Source: Arcobacter vandammei (GTDB lineage Bacteria; Campylobacterota; Campylobacteria; Campylobacterales; Arcobacteraceae). From it: a DNA stretch of 64,000 bases. The position numbers and the translations under genes are program-made. Positions 35,035 to 44,948 of this stretch are shown here, in pieces. How positions within the stretch are numbered: position 1 is the first letter of the stretch; each line of letters starts with the position of its first letter. The stretch lies in the NCBI RefSeq assembly GCF_016106035.1, contig NZ_JADKPZ010000002.1:1-64000 (forward strand), in the 5' to 3' direction. The notes under the pieces are model-generated. The model was not told where the DNA came from and searched no databases. It saw nothing but the letters and a program-made list of their open reading frames with translations.

Positions 35035-35745
35035 TTATATACTTTTTTTATCTAAATACTCTCTAAACTCTTTTGCCCCATCTTTTGAACTAACTATAAA
35101 CTCATCAATACCACTAAAATATATCTCAAGCTTTGATTGTTCTACACTTTTTATAGATTTTATCTTATCAACATTTACAATGTAAGATCTGTGAACTCTA
35201 AAAAAGTTTTTATCTTTTAATATCTCTTCTAAATCTCCAATCTTCTTTTTTGCATAAACAAAATTCTCTTTAGTTCGTATAATAATCTCATCTAAATCAG
35301 CTTTTATATAAAAAATCTCATCTATCTCAATTAAATAGATTTTATCAGAAACCTTTCCTAAAATTTTTTTTGAACTATTAACTTTTTCATCTTTATACAA
35401 AAATATTTTTTTTAATATTTTTTTGAGTTCAATATCTTCAACAGGTTTTAGCAAATACCCAATTCCACCTTTTTTAAAGGCATCCAAAGCATACTCTTCA
35501 TAAGCAGTTTGAAACACTATAAAAGTTTTTGGCTCAATATTAAGTATTAGTTCAGCTAGTTCTAAACCACTAAAATTTGGCATAGAGATATCCAAAAAAG
35601 CAGCATCAAATTTTGTTTTTGAAATCTCTTTTATAGCTTCTAAAGGGTCACTAAATTCAACTACATCAAAAATATTGTTATCATTTAAAACTCTTTTTAA
35701 TCTTGCAAGTGCCAAACTCTCATCATCTACTATTAATACTTTCAA
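35035..35745 (-). CDS. LytTR-family response regulator
   Basis: This 236-residue protein has an N-terminal receiver (Asp7-Asp8 and phospho-acceptor Asp52 in AAFLDISMP, Lys near 99) and a C-terminal LytTR DNA-binding domain, recognised by IYLIEIDEIFYIKADLDEIIIRT and FFRVHRSYIVNVDKI. Such regulators bind direct repeats upstream of targets. The gene overlaps the LytS-like kinase by 4 bp, so they are a cognate pair. Its position inside the photolyase block suggests it controls that block. Confidence 0.93.
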   Translation of the reverse strand: MKVLIVDDESLALARLKRVLNDNNIFDVVEFSDPLEAIKEISKTKFDAAFLDISMPNFSGLELAELILNIEPKTFIVFQTAYEEYALDAFKKGGIGYLLKPVEDIELKKILKKIFLYKDEKVNSSKKILGKVSDKIYLIEIDEIFYIKADLDEIIIRTKENFVYAKKKIGDLEEILKDKNFFRVHRSYIVNVDKIKSIKSVEQSKLEIYFSGIDEFIVSSKDGAKEFREYLDKKSI

Positions 35746-36737
35746 TTTTTATCCTTTAAAATAATAGAAAAAGCCATATTTTCACTATCTGAAATATATT
35801 CAAGTTTTCCTATATTTAATATTTTTAATCTATTTTCTAAATTTGATAAACCTGTTTTAAACTTGATATTTGAACTCTTTTTACCATCATTTAAAACCGT
35901 TATAGAGTTTATATTAAATTTAATATAAATATTTAACTCTTTTCCCAAATATCCATGTTTTATACCATTTTCAACCAAAAGTTGAATTGAAAATTTTGGT
36001 ATTTTTACAAATTTTAAATCTTTATAATCATCTATATGCAAAACTACTTTATTGTCAAATCTAATATTCTCAATTCCAACATAAGTTTGAACCATTAAAA
36101 TCTCATTTTCAAGTGTAACTAAACTCTCTTTATTTATAGCATTTCTTAAAAATTTTGATAGTTGTAAAACTGCATCTTCTGCTTTTTTCTTGTCAATATA
36201 AATTAGTTGAGATACAGAATTTAAAGCATTAAATAAAAAATGAGGATTTAGTTCATTTTCAAGAGATTTTAGTTTTGACTCTAAAATCTCTTTTTCTATT
36301 TGGTTATTTTTATTTTTCAAAGATACAAATTGATGTAAAATCAAAGCTATTAAAAGTGTTAAAAATCCTACAACAATAGCTAGAAAAAACCAAAAGTTTT
36401 TTATTAAGATTATTATATTTGAGCCTGTTTTTAGAAATATAAAATAGCCTAAAATAAAGCCTAAAAATCCAGATAAAAATGAGAATATTAAGCTAAAAAA
36501 AGTCCATAGTTTATTTGGTATTTTTGGAAGTAAAAAGTTGTTTGAAAAGCTTATTAAAATATATGCAAAAATTGAGATAAAAAAAGCTGTTGAAACACTA
36601 AAAATAATTGTAGAGCTATTTTGTAAAGATTCATTTAAAAAGTAGAAGATTAATGATTGGAAAAAACCAAATAAAAGCCCAATTATTAAAATATTTAGCC
36701 AATCTTTTAAAGATATTTCCAACTCATTTTTTAGCAT
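35742..36737 (-). CDS. LytS-type membrane sensor histidine kinase
   Basis: This 331-residue protein has four N-terminal TM helices (about 14-34, 42-65, 80-104 and 114-138), a short coiled coil, and a His_kinase domain with NPHFLFNALNSVSQLI (phospho-acceptor His166) and an HATPase region containing QLLVENGIKHG. No periplasmic or cytosolic sensor domain is present, so the membrane helices themselves probably sense. The gene follows the CrtI-like oxidoreductase gene by 37 bp and is coupled to the LytTR regulator. Confidence 0.92.
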   Translation of the reverse strand: MLKNELEISLKDWLNILIIGLLFGFFQSLIFYFLNESLQNSSTIIFSVSTAFFISIFAYILISFSNNFLLPKIPNKLWTFFSLIFSFLSGFLGFILGYFIFLKTGSNIIILIKNFWFFLAIVVGFLTLLIALILHQFVSLKNKNNQIEKEILESKLKSLENELNPHFLFNALNSVSQLIYIDKKKAEDAVLQLSKFLRNAINKESLVTLENEILMVQTYVGIENIRFDNKVVLHIDDYKDLKFVKIPKFSIQLLVENGIKHGYLGKELNIYIKFNINSITVLNDGKKSSNIKFKTGLSNLENRLKILNIGKLEYISDSENMAFSIILKDKN

Positions 36738-36774
36738 TTTAAACCTTTTTTCTTATCTTAGCCAAATTAGCTTT

Positions 36775-38184
36775 TTATAGCTCTTCATTTAAAACTTTTA
36801 CACCCAAGGCAATTCCAGGCCATCCTTGACCTGCAAATACAGAATCTCCAATATTATAAAGATTTTTAAAAGGAGTTTTAGCACTTGGTATTTTTAAAAT
36901 ATTTCCTAAATCAAGTGGCATAGAACCACAATTTAGCCTATTTATATATCTTTTAAATGTTTTACTACTTGCACAAAACTCTAGTTTAATATCATCTTTT
37001 TTTATATCTTGTATGTTTTTTAAAAGCTCATTTAAGATGAAATCTTTTGTAATATTTTTTTGTTTCTCATATTCATCTTTTTCTAAATTATCCCAAAATA
37101 GGGCTTTTGTATGGCAAGATATTGTAACAGAGTAGCCATTTTTTGATAGTTTTTCATCATCTTTATGGCTAAAAGATACAAAAAAGCTTTTTGAAACTGT
37201 ATTTGGAATTACCTCATTTAAAATAATTTGGTAGTGGTTTAAAAAGCTATTTTTTGAATCTATTTTCAGATAAATAACAAAAGCACTTTGATCATAAAAT
37301 TTAAATCTATTGTAATATTTTTTAATCTTTTCATCTACGAAAAGTTTGCTTGATTCAAAAACAGGTGCATTTAAAATAATTTTAGATGCTAAATACTCAT
37401 CTTTTGTAGAGATTAATCTGTAAAGATTATGCTCTTTTTTAATAGATAAAATCTCCTCATTTTTCTTCAAATTTATATCTTTTAACATATCATCAAAAAG
37501 TTTTCCCATTCCATTATTTGCATAGAATATTTTATGAAAAGGGTAAGATAAAGCTATTGCAAAAGATAGTAAAGGGATTTTTTTTGAAGTTGATTGAAGT
37601 GTGATTTGAAGTTGTGCATCGATAAAATCTTGATACTCTTTTGATATCTCTCCAAGAGTCTCTTTTATAAAACTATCAGCTTGTTTAAATAGAAGAAATT
37701 TATACTCTTTAAAAAGTATTTCAATAGTTTTTAGACTTTTTAAATATGAATTTATACTATATTTTGCAAAATATATATTTTTTAAACTCCAAAATCTTTT
37801 ATCAATATCTCTTAAAGTTTGCCAAAAATATCTATTGTTTTTGTTATAAAAAACTCTATTTAAACTATTTAAAAACTCCTCAAAATCTGTTTTTCTATCA
37901 ATGATTTTTCCATTTATAATAGATCTGTAGGCATAAGAACTCTTTATTAAATCTGGTTTAAAACCTGCCGTATCAAAAAAATCTTTTATAATATGATTCT
38001 CTTCATAACCTACAAAAGTAGTAGCTGCACTATTAAAATAGTTTCCAAATCTTTTAAAAGTTGATGCAGTTCCACCTAGATTTTTGTCTTTTTCAAATAG
38101 TATTAAATCCTTGTCTTTATTTAAAATTGATATTAAACTTCCACCAATTCCACTTCCAACAACTGCAATATCAGTTTTTTTCAT
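36775..38184 (-). CDS. CrtI/COG1233-type FAD-dependent oxidoreductase
   Basis: This 469-residue protein has a complete N-terminal dinucleotide fold (AVVGSGIGGSLIS with GxGxxG, then LFEKDKNLGGTASTF) and the C-terminal signature FKNLYNIGDSVFAGQGWPGIALG of phytoene-desaturase-like enzymes (COG1233). It is shorter than classical CrtI and no phytoene synthase gene is nearby, so carotenoid synthesis is not implied. Related FAD enzymes recur with photolyase in light-response clusters. Its start overlaps the photolyase gene by 14 bp. Confidence 0.85.
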   Translation of the reverse strand: MKKTDIAVVGSGIGGSLISILNKDKDLILFEKDKNLGGTASTFKRFGNYFNSAATTFVGYEENHIIKDFFDTAGFKPDLIKSSYAYRSIINGKIIDRKTDFEEFLNSLNRVFYNKNNRYFWQTLRDIDKRFWSLKNIYFAKYSINSYLKSLKTIEILFKEYKFLLFKQADSFIKETLGEISKEYQDFIDAQLQITLQSTSKKIPLLSFAIALSYPFHKIFYANNGMGKLFDDMLKDINLKKNEEILSIKKEHNLYRLISTKDEYLASKIILNAPVFESSKLFVDEKIKKYYNRFKFYDQSAFVIYLKIDSKNSFLNHYQIILNEVIPNTVSKSFFVSFSHKDDEKLSKNGYSVTISCHTKALFWDNLEKDEYEKQKNITKDFILNELLKNIQDIKKDDIKLEFCASSKTFKRYINRLNCGSMPLDLGNILKIPSAKTPFKNLYNIGDSVFAGQGWPGIALGVKVLNEEL

Positions 38185-39541
38185 TATTTGCCCTTTTAAA
38201 CTCCAAAATTGCTCTTTGCCTTGAAAAATTTATACCTACAAGTTGTTTTGGATAGTTTAGAAAAATATTCTCTTGTACACCATTTTCTTTATGTATCTCT
38301 TTAGCTTCAATATCTTTTAACTCTTTTAAAACACTCTTGATAAATATTGCATCTTTATCAAATTTTTTGGATTGTAAATATGGATTAAAAACCCTAAAAT
38401 ATGGCACACTATCAACTCCCGTACTAGCACTCCACTGCCAAGATCCAATATTTGAACTAGTTTCATAATCAAGAAGTTTTAAAGCAAAATATCTTTCACC
38501 TTTTTTCCAATCTATTAAAAGATTTTTTGTAAGATATGAAGAGACTATCATTCGTAAACGATTATGTAAAAGTCCAGTTTGTTTTAGATATTTCATACTT
38601 GCATCAATTATTGGAACTCCTGTTTCGCCTTTGCACCAGCTTATAAAATCATCTTCATTTTCATTCCAATTTACTTTAATATCTTTAAAGTTTTCAAATT
38701 CTGAGTTTGGAAAATGGTATAAAATATAGTTATAAAACTCTCTCCAAAAAAGCTCTCTTATATAGAAATCTATCTCTTTTTTTGGTGCTTTTAGTTTTTT
38801 AATTTTATTAAAAAGCATTTTAGAAGATATTAGTCCAAATCTTAAATGCACACTTAAGTTTGAGCCACCATCTAAATGAAAATAATCTCTATTTTCTTGA
38901 TAGTTTTCTAGTTTTTCTAAAAAATCCTCTATTAAATCATCTGCACTTTTATATAAAAAATTTGGTAATTTTTGCTCTATAAATCCTAAATCTTGAAGAG
39001 TTGGAACAAAACTATAATCAAAATCTACTTTTTTTAGCTTTTTAATATTATTTGTACTTTCAAGCTCTTTTATCTCATTTGACTGGTGCAAAAACTCCAA
39101 GGAGTTGTAAAAAGCTGTAAAAACCTTATATGGAGTGTTATCTTTTTTTAAAATATTTTGAGGATTTATTAAAAATGAGTCAATATATCTTTTTAGTGGC
39201 AAAATCTTTGAAATCTCTTCATCTCTTTTTTTTGCATAAAAATCAAAATCTATTGAAGTTAAAATCTCATCAAAACCAAGATTTTTTAACTTTGTAAAAA
39301 CATTTTTAGGAGTATCAGAAAATATTGCTAAATCAAGATTTAGCTTTTTTAAATTCTCTTTTAATTTTATTACATTTTGGTATATAAAAGTTACTCTTTT
39401 GTCATCTTTTGGAAGCTTTTCTAAGATATTTTTATCAAATATAAATATGGGCAAAACTTCGTTTCCTATACTTTTAGCATCTGCTAAAATTGCACTATCA
39501 ATTACTCTTAAATCTCTTCTAAACCATAAAATCTGTTTCAT
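38171..39541 (-). CDS. phrB: Deoxyribodipyrimidine photolyase
   Basis: The 456-residue protein is a class I CPD photolyase. The N-terminal antenna domain begins LWFRRDLRVIDSAILADA. The FAD-binding half includes SNLSVHLRFGLIS, REFYNYILYHFP, the ETGVPIIDASMKYL and LHNRLRMIVSSYLTKNLLIDW blocks, and SWQWSASTGVDSVPYFRVFNP. It repairs cyclobutane pyrimidine dimers with blue light. It overlaps the upstream DUF523/DUF1722 gene by 4 bp and the downstream CrtI-like gene by 14 bp, so these three are one operon. Confidence 0.95.
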   Translation of the reverse strand: MKQILWFRRDLRVIDSAILADAKSIGNEVLPIFIFDKNILEKLPKDDKRVTFIYQNVIKLKENLKKLNLDLAIFSDTPKNVFTKLKNLGFDEILTSIDFDFYAKKRDEEISKILPLKRYIDSFLINPQNILKKDNTPYKVFTAFYNSLEFLHQSNEIKELESTNNIKKLKKVDFDYSFVPTLQDLGFIEQKLPNFLYKSADDLIEDFLEKLENYQENRDYFHLDGGSNLSVHLRFGLISSKMLFNKIKKLKAPKKEIDFYIRELFWREFYNYILYHFPNSEFENFKDIKVNWNENEDDFISWCKGETGVPIIDASMKYLKQTGLLHNRLRMIVSSYLTKNLLIDWKKGERYFALKLLDYETSSNIGSWQWSASTGVDSVPYFRVFNPYLQSKKFDKDAIFIKSVLKELKDIEAKEIHKENGVQENIFLNYPKQLVGINFSRQRAILEFKRANNEKN

Positions 39542-40491
39542 TTAAAAGCCTTTAAATCACTTCTAAGTGCAAGTTTTGATGGGTATGGATTTAAAAATTT
39601 TTGAGTTTTCAGATACTTTATATCAAACTTTTTTGTGTAGATATTAAAGATATTTATAATACTTATTAGTGGAATGGTTTTTGATTTAAACTCATTAATA
39701 GTGTTTAAAATATCTGCTTTTTCCTCTTTTTCTAAATGTTTTTTAAAGTAGCCAAAAATATGTAGTAAAATATTATAGGTTTTATTTATAGTTGATTTTA
39801 TGGCAATCGCTTTTAAAAACTCGTCTTCATACTCTTTATAAATAGTTTCAATCTCTTTTTTTTCTTGATTTGCAACAATTTTTCCTAAAACTTTATATGA
39901 GTTTTGAGATTTTGAGTAGATTAAATATTTATAAGATGTGTGAAAATCTACAAGATTTGATAATTTTTTCTCATTTTTAAGCAAATTTTTTAAATCATTA
40001 TAAGAGTAAACTTGCATTAAAAAATTCTCTTTTAGCCAAGCATCATTTAATCTACCTTCCTCTTCCATAGGAAGATAGGGCATTTTCTCTTTTAGTTTTC
40101 TTGCAAAAACTCCAACACCATTTTTTACTGAAGGGGCATTTAATGGCTGATAAACTTTTACTCTTTCCATCCCACAAGATGGAGATGAAGATTTTAAAAT
40201 AAAACCAGAAAGATTGTCATTTAAAGCTTTGTTTGCCATCTTCTCACAAATATCCTCTAAAGCATCACTTACATCAATTGGCTCTTTTGTAGATGTAAAT
40301 ATTTTAACTTTATCATCTACTAAAACTTGCCTAACTGCAACTCTTGGAGAGTTCCAAATAGCATTTTCAGGACAATATGAAAGAAAAGAAAAATGCTCTT
40401 TTAAACTAGTTGATACAAAATCATCTTTTGCTTCATGACCATCATATCTGCACATATTTCCTAATAAACAAGATGAAACACCTAAAATCAT
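39538..40491 (-). CDS. DUF523-DUF1722 fusion protein (YbgA-like C-terminus)
   Basis: This 317-residue protein has an N-terminal DUF523 domain (VSSCLLGNMCRYDGHEAKDD, then LSYCPE and KSSSPSCGMERV) and a C-terminal DUF1722 domain (from about 165, DFHTSYKYLIYSKSQNSYKVLG to LALRSDL). In Escherichia coli the DUF1722 protein YbgA is likewise encoded just upstream of the photolyase gene. Conserved Cys suggest metal binding, and the biochemical role is unknown. It heads the photolyase operon behind the shared bipartite motif. Confidence 0.92.
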   Translation of the reverse strand: MILGVSSCLLGNMCRYDGHEAKDDFVSTSLKEHFSFLSYCPENAIWNSPRVAVRQVLVDDKVKIFTSTKEPIDVSDALEDICEKMANKALNDNLSGFILKSSSPSCGMERVKVYQPLNAPSVKNGVGVFARKLKEKMPYLPMEEEGRLNDAWLKENFLMQVYSYNDLKNLLKNEKKLSNLVDFHTSYKYLIYSKSQNSYKVLGKIVANQEKKEIETIYKEYEDEFLKAIAIKSTINKTYNILLHIFGYFKKHLEKEEKADILNTINEFKSKTIPLISIINIFNIYTKKFDIKYLKTQKFLNPYPSKLALRSDLKAFK

Positions 40492-40510
40492 ATAAAGCCT
40501 TTTTATTTAT

Positions 40511-40542
40511 ATTTTATATGAAAAAGAGGTTTGTTTGTAGGG
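40511..40542 (-). promoter_or_regulatory. Bipartite promoter/operator motif, copy B (upstream of the DUF523/DUF1722-phr operon)
   Basis: Minus-strand blocks CCCTACAAACAA and TTCATATAAAAT are separated by eight bases and end 19 bp before the ATG. Both blocks and the spacing match copy A at 32016-32047, while flanking bases differ. The right block resembles an AT-rich -10 region. Confidence 0.6.
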
Positions 40543-40569
40543 TTTTTTTATAGCTTCATATTTTATAAA

Positions 40570-42045
40570 TTAATCTTTCAAAAGTGCAATTGTAAAAATA
40601 GCACCTTCGTTTTTGTTTTCTACTTTTAGTTTACCTTTCATATTTTTTTCTACTATCATTTTTGACATATAAAGTCCAATTCCAGTCCCATTTGAATATG
40701 ATTTAGTCGTAAAATAGGCATCAAATATTTTATTAATTGGCTTTATAGATATACCTTTTGCATTATCTTCTATAAATAGTGAAACTGACTCTAAAGTCTC
40801 TTTTGCATAGATTTTTATATATGGATTTTCTATCTTTTTTTCAACTAAAGCATCTTTTGCATTTGTTAAAATATTTAAAATAACTTGCTGATATTCGTTT
40901 ATTATTGTTTTTATAAAGATATTTTTATCTATATTTATATCGACTTTTATATTATTTGTTTTGAGTATTGTTGAGTTTATTAGTACAACATTATTTATAA
41001 ATTCATTTAGATTAAATTGTTCTTTTTCTTTATTTGTAGAAAAAAATCCTCTAAAATCATCAATAGTATTTGACATATATTCTAAAACCATATTTGCTTC
41101 TTTAGTTTTTTGCTCCATTAATGCAGAATCTAATTTTTCTGTATCAAATTTTAATTTTATTAACATCAAAATTGAAGATATTTCAGCTAAAGGTTGTCTC
41201 CATTGATGAGCTATATTTGACATCATCTCTTCTAAAGATTTGTTTAAAACTTTTAACTCTTTCTCATTTTCATTAACTTGTTGTCTATATTTTTTTAAGA
41301 TTTTATAAATCTCATTTGATATTGCAATTGATATTAAAATAGCTATGGTCAAAAATAAAAGGAAAAGAATTACATTTTGGAAAATCTGATTTTTTATTTC
41401 ATATTTTTGTTCAGTTTTTCTAAGATTTAACTCATTTTCTATATCATCTGTATATACACCAACAGCAATAATCCAATTATATTTAGGATAGAGTTTAAAA
41501 TATGATAACTTATATATAAAATCCTTTGAATCTGGTTTTTTATATGAATAAGAGGTGTAAGACTCTCCATATTTTTTAATATTTTCTAAAAACTCTTCTC
41601 TAAACTTTATACCATTCATATCAACTTCATTTGTAGAAATAAATTGACCAATTAAATCAGGTCTATTTGGGTTTACCAACATTTTTGCAAAATTATCTCC
41701 ACCTTCAAAATTTACAACTTCATAAACAAAAATATAGTTACTCTTATTTTGTTCAAAGGTAAGATTACTCAAAAGTTCAATAGCATATTTTTTTTGGTCC
41801 TCTTTATTTAATAAAGAATTTGAAAAAATATAATCCAAAATATCACTAACCATAGTTACTTTCATTTTTAAAATATCTTTTTTCTCTTGATAATACTCAT
41901 TTTCATAAGCTTTTGTATTTTTATCAAAGTTATCGTGAGTATTTTTTAAATAAAAAAATGATATTGCTAAAATCATAGTTGTCATAATTGTTAAAAAGCT
42001 TATCATAATAGTTTTTAGTAGATTTTTTTCAATGTTGTAGTTCAA
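40570..42045 (-). CDS. Cache-domain membrane histidine kinase (H-WRQPL type)
   Basis: The 491-residue protein most likely starts at the TTG at 42045, which has GAGGA five bases upstream. A frame open to 42084 would add 13 unrelated residues. TM1 (about 12-34) and TM2 (about 227-247) flank a periplasmic single-Cache (sCache_2-like) domain containing NPNRPDLIGQFIS and YSYKKPDS. The kinase core has IAHQWRQPLAEIS with His280 and an HATPase domain ending in GTGIGLYMSKMI. The divergent gene encodes a response regulator, the probable partner. Confidence 0.9.
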   Translation of the reverse strand: MNYNIEKNLLKTIMISFLTIMTTMILAISFFYLKNTHDNFDKNTKAYENEYYQEKKDILKMKVTMVSDILDYIFSNSLLNKEDQKKYAIELLSNLTFEQNKSNYIFVYEVVNFEGGDNFAKMLVNPNRPDLIGQFISTNEVDMNGIKFREEFLENIKKYGESYTSYSYKKPDSKDFIYKLSYFKLYPKYNWIIAVGVYTDDIENELNLRKTEQKYEIKNQIFQNVILFLLFLTIAILISIAISNEIYKILKKYRQQVNENEKELKVLNKSLEEMMSNIAHQWRQPLAEISSILMLIKLKFDTEKLDSALMEQKTKEANMVLEYMSNTIDDFRGFFSTNKEKEQFNLNEFINNVVLINSTILKTNNIKVDINIDKNIFIKTIINEYQQVILNILTNAKDALVEKKIENPYIKIYAKETLESVSLFIEDNAKGISIKPINKIFDAYFTTKSYSNGTGIGLYMSKMIVEKNMKGKLKVENKNEGAIFTIALLKD

Positions 42046-42092
42046 AATATCCTCATTTAATAAAGCTTTGTTATAATAACACATCTTTACTA

Positions 42093-42797
42093 ATGGATTT
42101 TTATAATATGAACAAATTTGACAAGCTAAATAACTATACTGTTTTATATATTGAAGATGATTTAGGAATACAAAATAATATAAAAGAGATACTAGAATAC
42201 TATTTTAGAAAAGTTTTTTTATCTTCAAATATAAAAAATGCAGAAAAATTATATTTAGAAAATAGACCAGATTTGATAATAACTGATATAAAATTAGAAA
42301 ATGAGACAGGAATTGAATTTATAAAAAAAATTAGACAAAATGATAAAAATACAAGAGTTATTATAACTTCAGCATATACAAATACAGATTATTTACTAAG
42401 TGCGACAGAGTTATTTTTACTTAGATATATAGTAAAACCAATTACACAAGATAAGTTAAATGAGGCTTTTGAGCTATTTTTAGACTCTTATAAAAATGAT
42501 GATATTTATTATTTAACAAAAAATTCATATTTTGATATAAATAGATCTATTGTAAAAATAGATGAAGTTGATTTTGTCTTAACAAAAAAAGAGTCAATGT
42601 TTTTGAAGTTATTATTATCATCAAGAAATAGGGTAGTAAGTTATGAAGAGATTCAAAATTATATTTGCGATGATGATTCAAATATGTCTCAAAATGCTTT
42701 GAGATTATTTATAAAGAACTTGAGAAAAAAACTACCAGATAATTTTTTAACAAATATGCAAGGAGTTGGCTACTATTGTAGTATAGAGCCAAAATAG
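42093..42797 (+). CDS. OmpR-like response regulator
   Basis: This 234-residue protein has a receiver (EDD at 21-23, phospho-acceptor Asp65 in LIITDIKL, Lys near 115 in YIVKPI) and a winged-helix DNA-binding domain (VLTKKESMFLKLLLSSRNRVVSYEEIQ ... ALRLFIKNLRKKLP ... GVGYYC). It is divergent from the Cache histidine kinase with 47 bp between, holding both promoters. A second start at Met6 is possible. It ends 3 bp before the convergent AEC transporter. Confidence 0.9.
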   Translation: MDFYNMNKFDKLNNYTVLYIEDDLGIQNNIKEILEYYFRKVFLSSNIKNAEKLYLENRPDLIITDIKLENETGIEFIKKIRQNDKNTRVIITSAYTNTDYLLSATELFLLRYIVKPITQDKLNEAFELFLDSYKNDDIYYLTKNSYFDINRSIVKIDEVDFVLTKKESMFLKLLLSSRNRVVSYEEIQNYICDDDSNMSQNALRLFIKNLRKKLPDNFLTNMQGVGYYCSIEPK

Positions 42798-42800
42798 AAC

Positions 42801-43712
42801 TTATATAAAATAATTTACAAATAAAATTAGAAATATAGAAGCAATAATTGTTTGTACGGTAATTATATTTGTAATTAAAGATAAATCACCATTTAATTGT
42901 CTTGCTAGTATAAAAGCACTTGGAGCTGTTGGCATAATTGCAAATAAAACCAAAACAGAAGCCATTAAATCGTTTAATCCAAAATATTTTGCAAAAATAT
43001 AGATAAAAATAGGTAACACGATAAATTTGGCAAACATAGTAATAGTTAAATCTTTTTTTGCATTTGTAAGTTCTTTTAAAACTAAAGTATATCCAATAGA
43101 TATAAGCCCTAAAGGAAGAGCTGCATTTGCTAAAATTTTTAAAAGATTTTCTATACTAATAGGCATTGAAAAATTAGATAAATTTAATAAAGCTCCAATA
43201 AAACAAGAGATTATTAAAGGGTTAGATATTATTGATTTAAAAAGATAATAAAAGCTTATTTTTTGATTATTTGAGTAAAAAGCAAAAATAGATATACAAA
43301 AGATATTTAAAAGTGGAATTGCAAAACTAATAATAATTGCTGCATAAATTAGTCCATTTTCACCAAAAATAGAACCACTTAATGCCAAAAATACATAGGT
43401 ATTAAATCTTATACCACCTTGAACTATAGAGGTAAATGAACTATTTGTAGTTGGACTTATTTTGTTAAAAATTACTAAAACAAGTAGGGTTAAAAATATA
43501 GCAATAGAAGAAACTACTATTAAATCTATACTATTTATATCTATTTTTGCTTTTGAAAGTGTAAATATAAGAAGAGATGGCATTAAAACATAATATGTTA
43601 GTTTATCAGCCATTGGCCAAAATTCGTGTGATGGGAAACTTATTTTTTTAAATAAGTATCCAATCACAATAAGTGAAAAAATAGGAATTAAACTTGTAAA
43701 TATATGTTCCAT
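42801..43712 (-). CDS. AEC (auxin efflux carrier) family transporter
   Basis: This 303-residue integral membrane protein has ten hydrophobic helices in two inverted repeats. The segment MADKLTYYVLMPSLLIFTLSKAKI and the final repeat with ALPLGLISIGYTLV and APSAFILARQLNGD match the AEC/membrane transport protein family. Bacterial members carry small carboxylates such as malate or malonate. The substrate here is unknown. It follows pgi by 3 bp and is probably the last gene of that operon. Confidence 0.85.
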   Translation of the reverse strand: MEHIFTSLIPIFSLIVIGYLFKKISFPSHEFWPMADKLTYYVLMPSLLIFTLSKAKIDINSIDLIVVSSIAIFLTLLVLVIFNKISPTTNSSFTSIVQGGIRFNTYVFLALSGSIFGENGLIYAAIIISFAIPLLNIFCISIFAFYSNNQKISFYYLFKSIISNPLIISCFIGALLNLSNFSMPISIENLLKILANAALPLGLISIGYTLVLKELTNAKKDLTITMFAKFIVLPIFIYIFAKYFGLNDLMASVLVLFAIMPTAPSAFILARQLNGDLSLITNIITVQTIIASIFLILFVNYFI

Positions 43713-43715
43713 ATC

Positions 43716-44948
43716 TTAGTTTTTACTTTTTAACATCTCTTTTAAAATAATCTTTCCACCCTCAACACCTGGTTGGTCATAAGTATTTATTCTTAAGAAT
43801 TTTCCAACAATTGAAGTTAAAAGTTCATAGTAAAATAGAAGTTTACCAATCTCGAATTCACTTATCTCTTCAATTTCTATTAAATCTATTGGAATATCTT
43901 TTTTATACTCTTTAACTGAAGCAATAGTAGCATCTGCTTGAAGATTTATAAGCTCTTTGAAATCTAAACCATTTATATAATCAAGCTCTTCAAGGCTATT
44001 TAAAGATATAGGAGAAATTTTTGTATCATCTTTAAAATCTTTTATTTTTATAAATGTTACAGTTTTATCTCTTTTTCCTTCAACTATTAGCTGTAAAAAT
44101 GAGTGTTGATCAACTGGACCTAAAAGCCCAATTGGAGTTAAACCTTGATTTGTATTGTTTGCATCTATTTTACCAAGGCTTTCTCCCCAAAGTTGAATAT
44201 ACCACTTATTAAAGCCTTCAAGAAGTTGAGAATAAGAGAAAATTGCATTTATATTATAAACATCTTTATACTCATAATATGTTCTTGCTTTTTTCAAAAG
44301 TTGATTATATAGCTCATTTTGTTCAAAAAATGAAGTAGATATTTTTCTAGCACCTTTTAAAAGCTCATCTATATCAAAACCAGCCAAATATAGCGGTACT
44401 AAGCCTACATTTGATAAAACAGAGAATCTTCCACCTACATTTTTTGGTATTTCAAAAGTTGAAATATCATTTGCTTTTGCAAAAGAGTTTAATTTACTAT
44501 CATCTTCAGTAATTACTAAAAGATTCTCTTTAGTCATTTTTACAAGAGAGCTTAAATATTTAAAAATAGAGATAGTCTCAATAGTTGTACCAGATTTTGA
44601 AATTACTATAAAAAGAGTATCTTCTAAATTTAATTGAGCTATTGTTCCATTTAAATTTATTGGGTCTGTACTTTCAAAGAAGAAAAGCTCTTTTTTTAGA
44701 GTTTTATTTCTTTGTTTATTATATTTTAAGAAGTTGTATATTGCATAAGTACCTAAAGTACTTCCACCAATTCCAATAATAGCTATTTGCTTTTGTTTAA
44801 AATCAAGATTATCGAGTCTTGATTTTATGTTAGAAGTATCACTATATGGTAAAGTGTAGTATCCAATATCTTCTCTCTCTTTTTTTATTTCACTAAAAAT
44901 ATCTTCATCGCTTAAAGATACAAAAGGGTAATAAAGATTATTTTTCAT
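43716..44948 (-). CDS. pgi: Glucose-6-phosphate isomerase
   Basis: This 410-residue protein is a short Pgi as found in Campylobacterota. SIS-type phosphosugar motifs are clear: IGIGGSTLGTYAIYNF near residue 56, VISKSGTTIETISIFKYL near 135 and WGESLGKIDANN. The C-terminal YDQPGVEGGKIILKE block carries catalytic residues. It interconverts glucose-6-phosphate and fructose-6-phosphate. It overlaps galU by one base, so carbohydrate activation genes form one unit. Confidence 0.94.
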   Translation of the reverse strand: MKNNLYYPFVSLSDEDIFSEIKKEREDIGYYTLPYSDTSNIKSRLDNLDFKQKQIAIIGIGGSTLGTYAIYNFLKYNKQRNKTLKKELFFFESTDPINLNGTIAQLNLEDTLFIVISKSGTTIETISIFKYLSSLVKMTKENLLVITEDDSKLNSFAKANDISTFEIPKNVGGRFSVLSNVGLVPLYLAGFDIDELLKGARKISTSFFEQNELYNQLLKKARTYYEYKDVYNINAIFSYSQLLEGFNKWYIQLWGESLGKIDANNTNQGLTPIGLLGPVDQHSFLQLIVEGKRDKTVTFIKIKDFKDDTKISPISLNSLEELDYINGLDFKELINLQADATIASVKEYKKDIPIDLIEIEEISEFEIGKLLFYYELLTSIVGKFLRINTYDQPGVEGGKIILKEMLKSKN

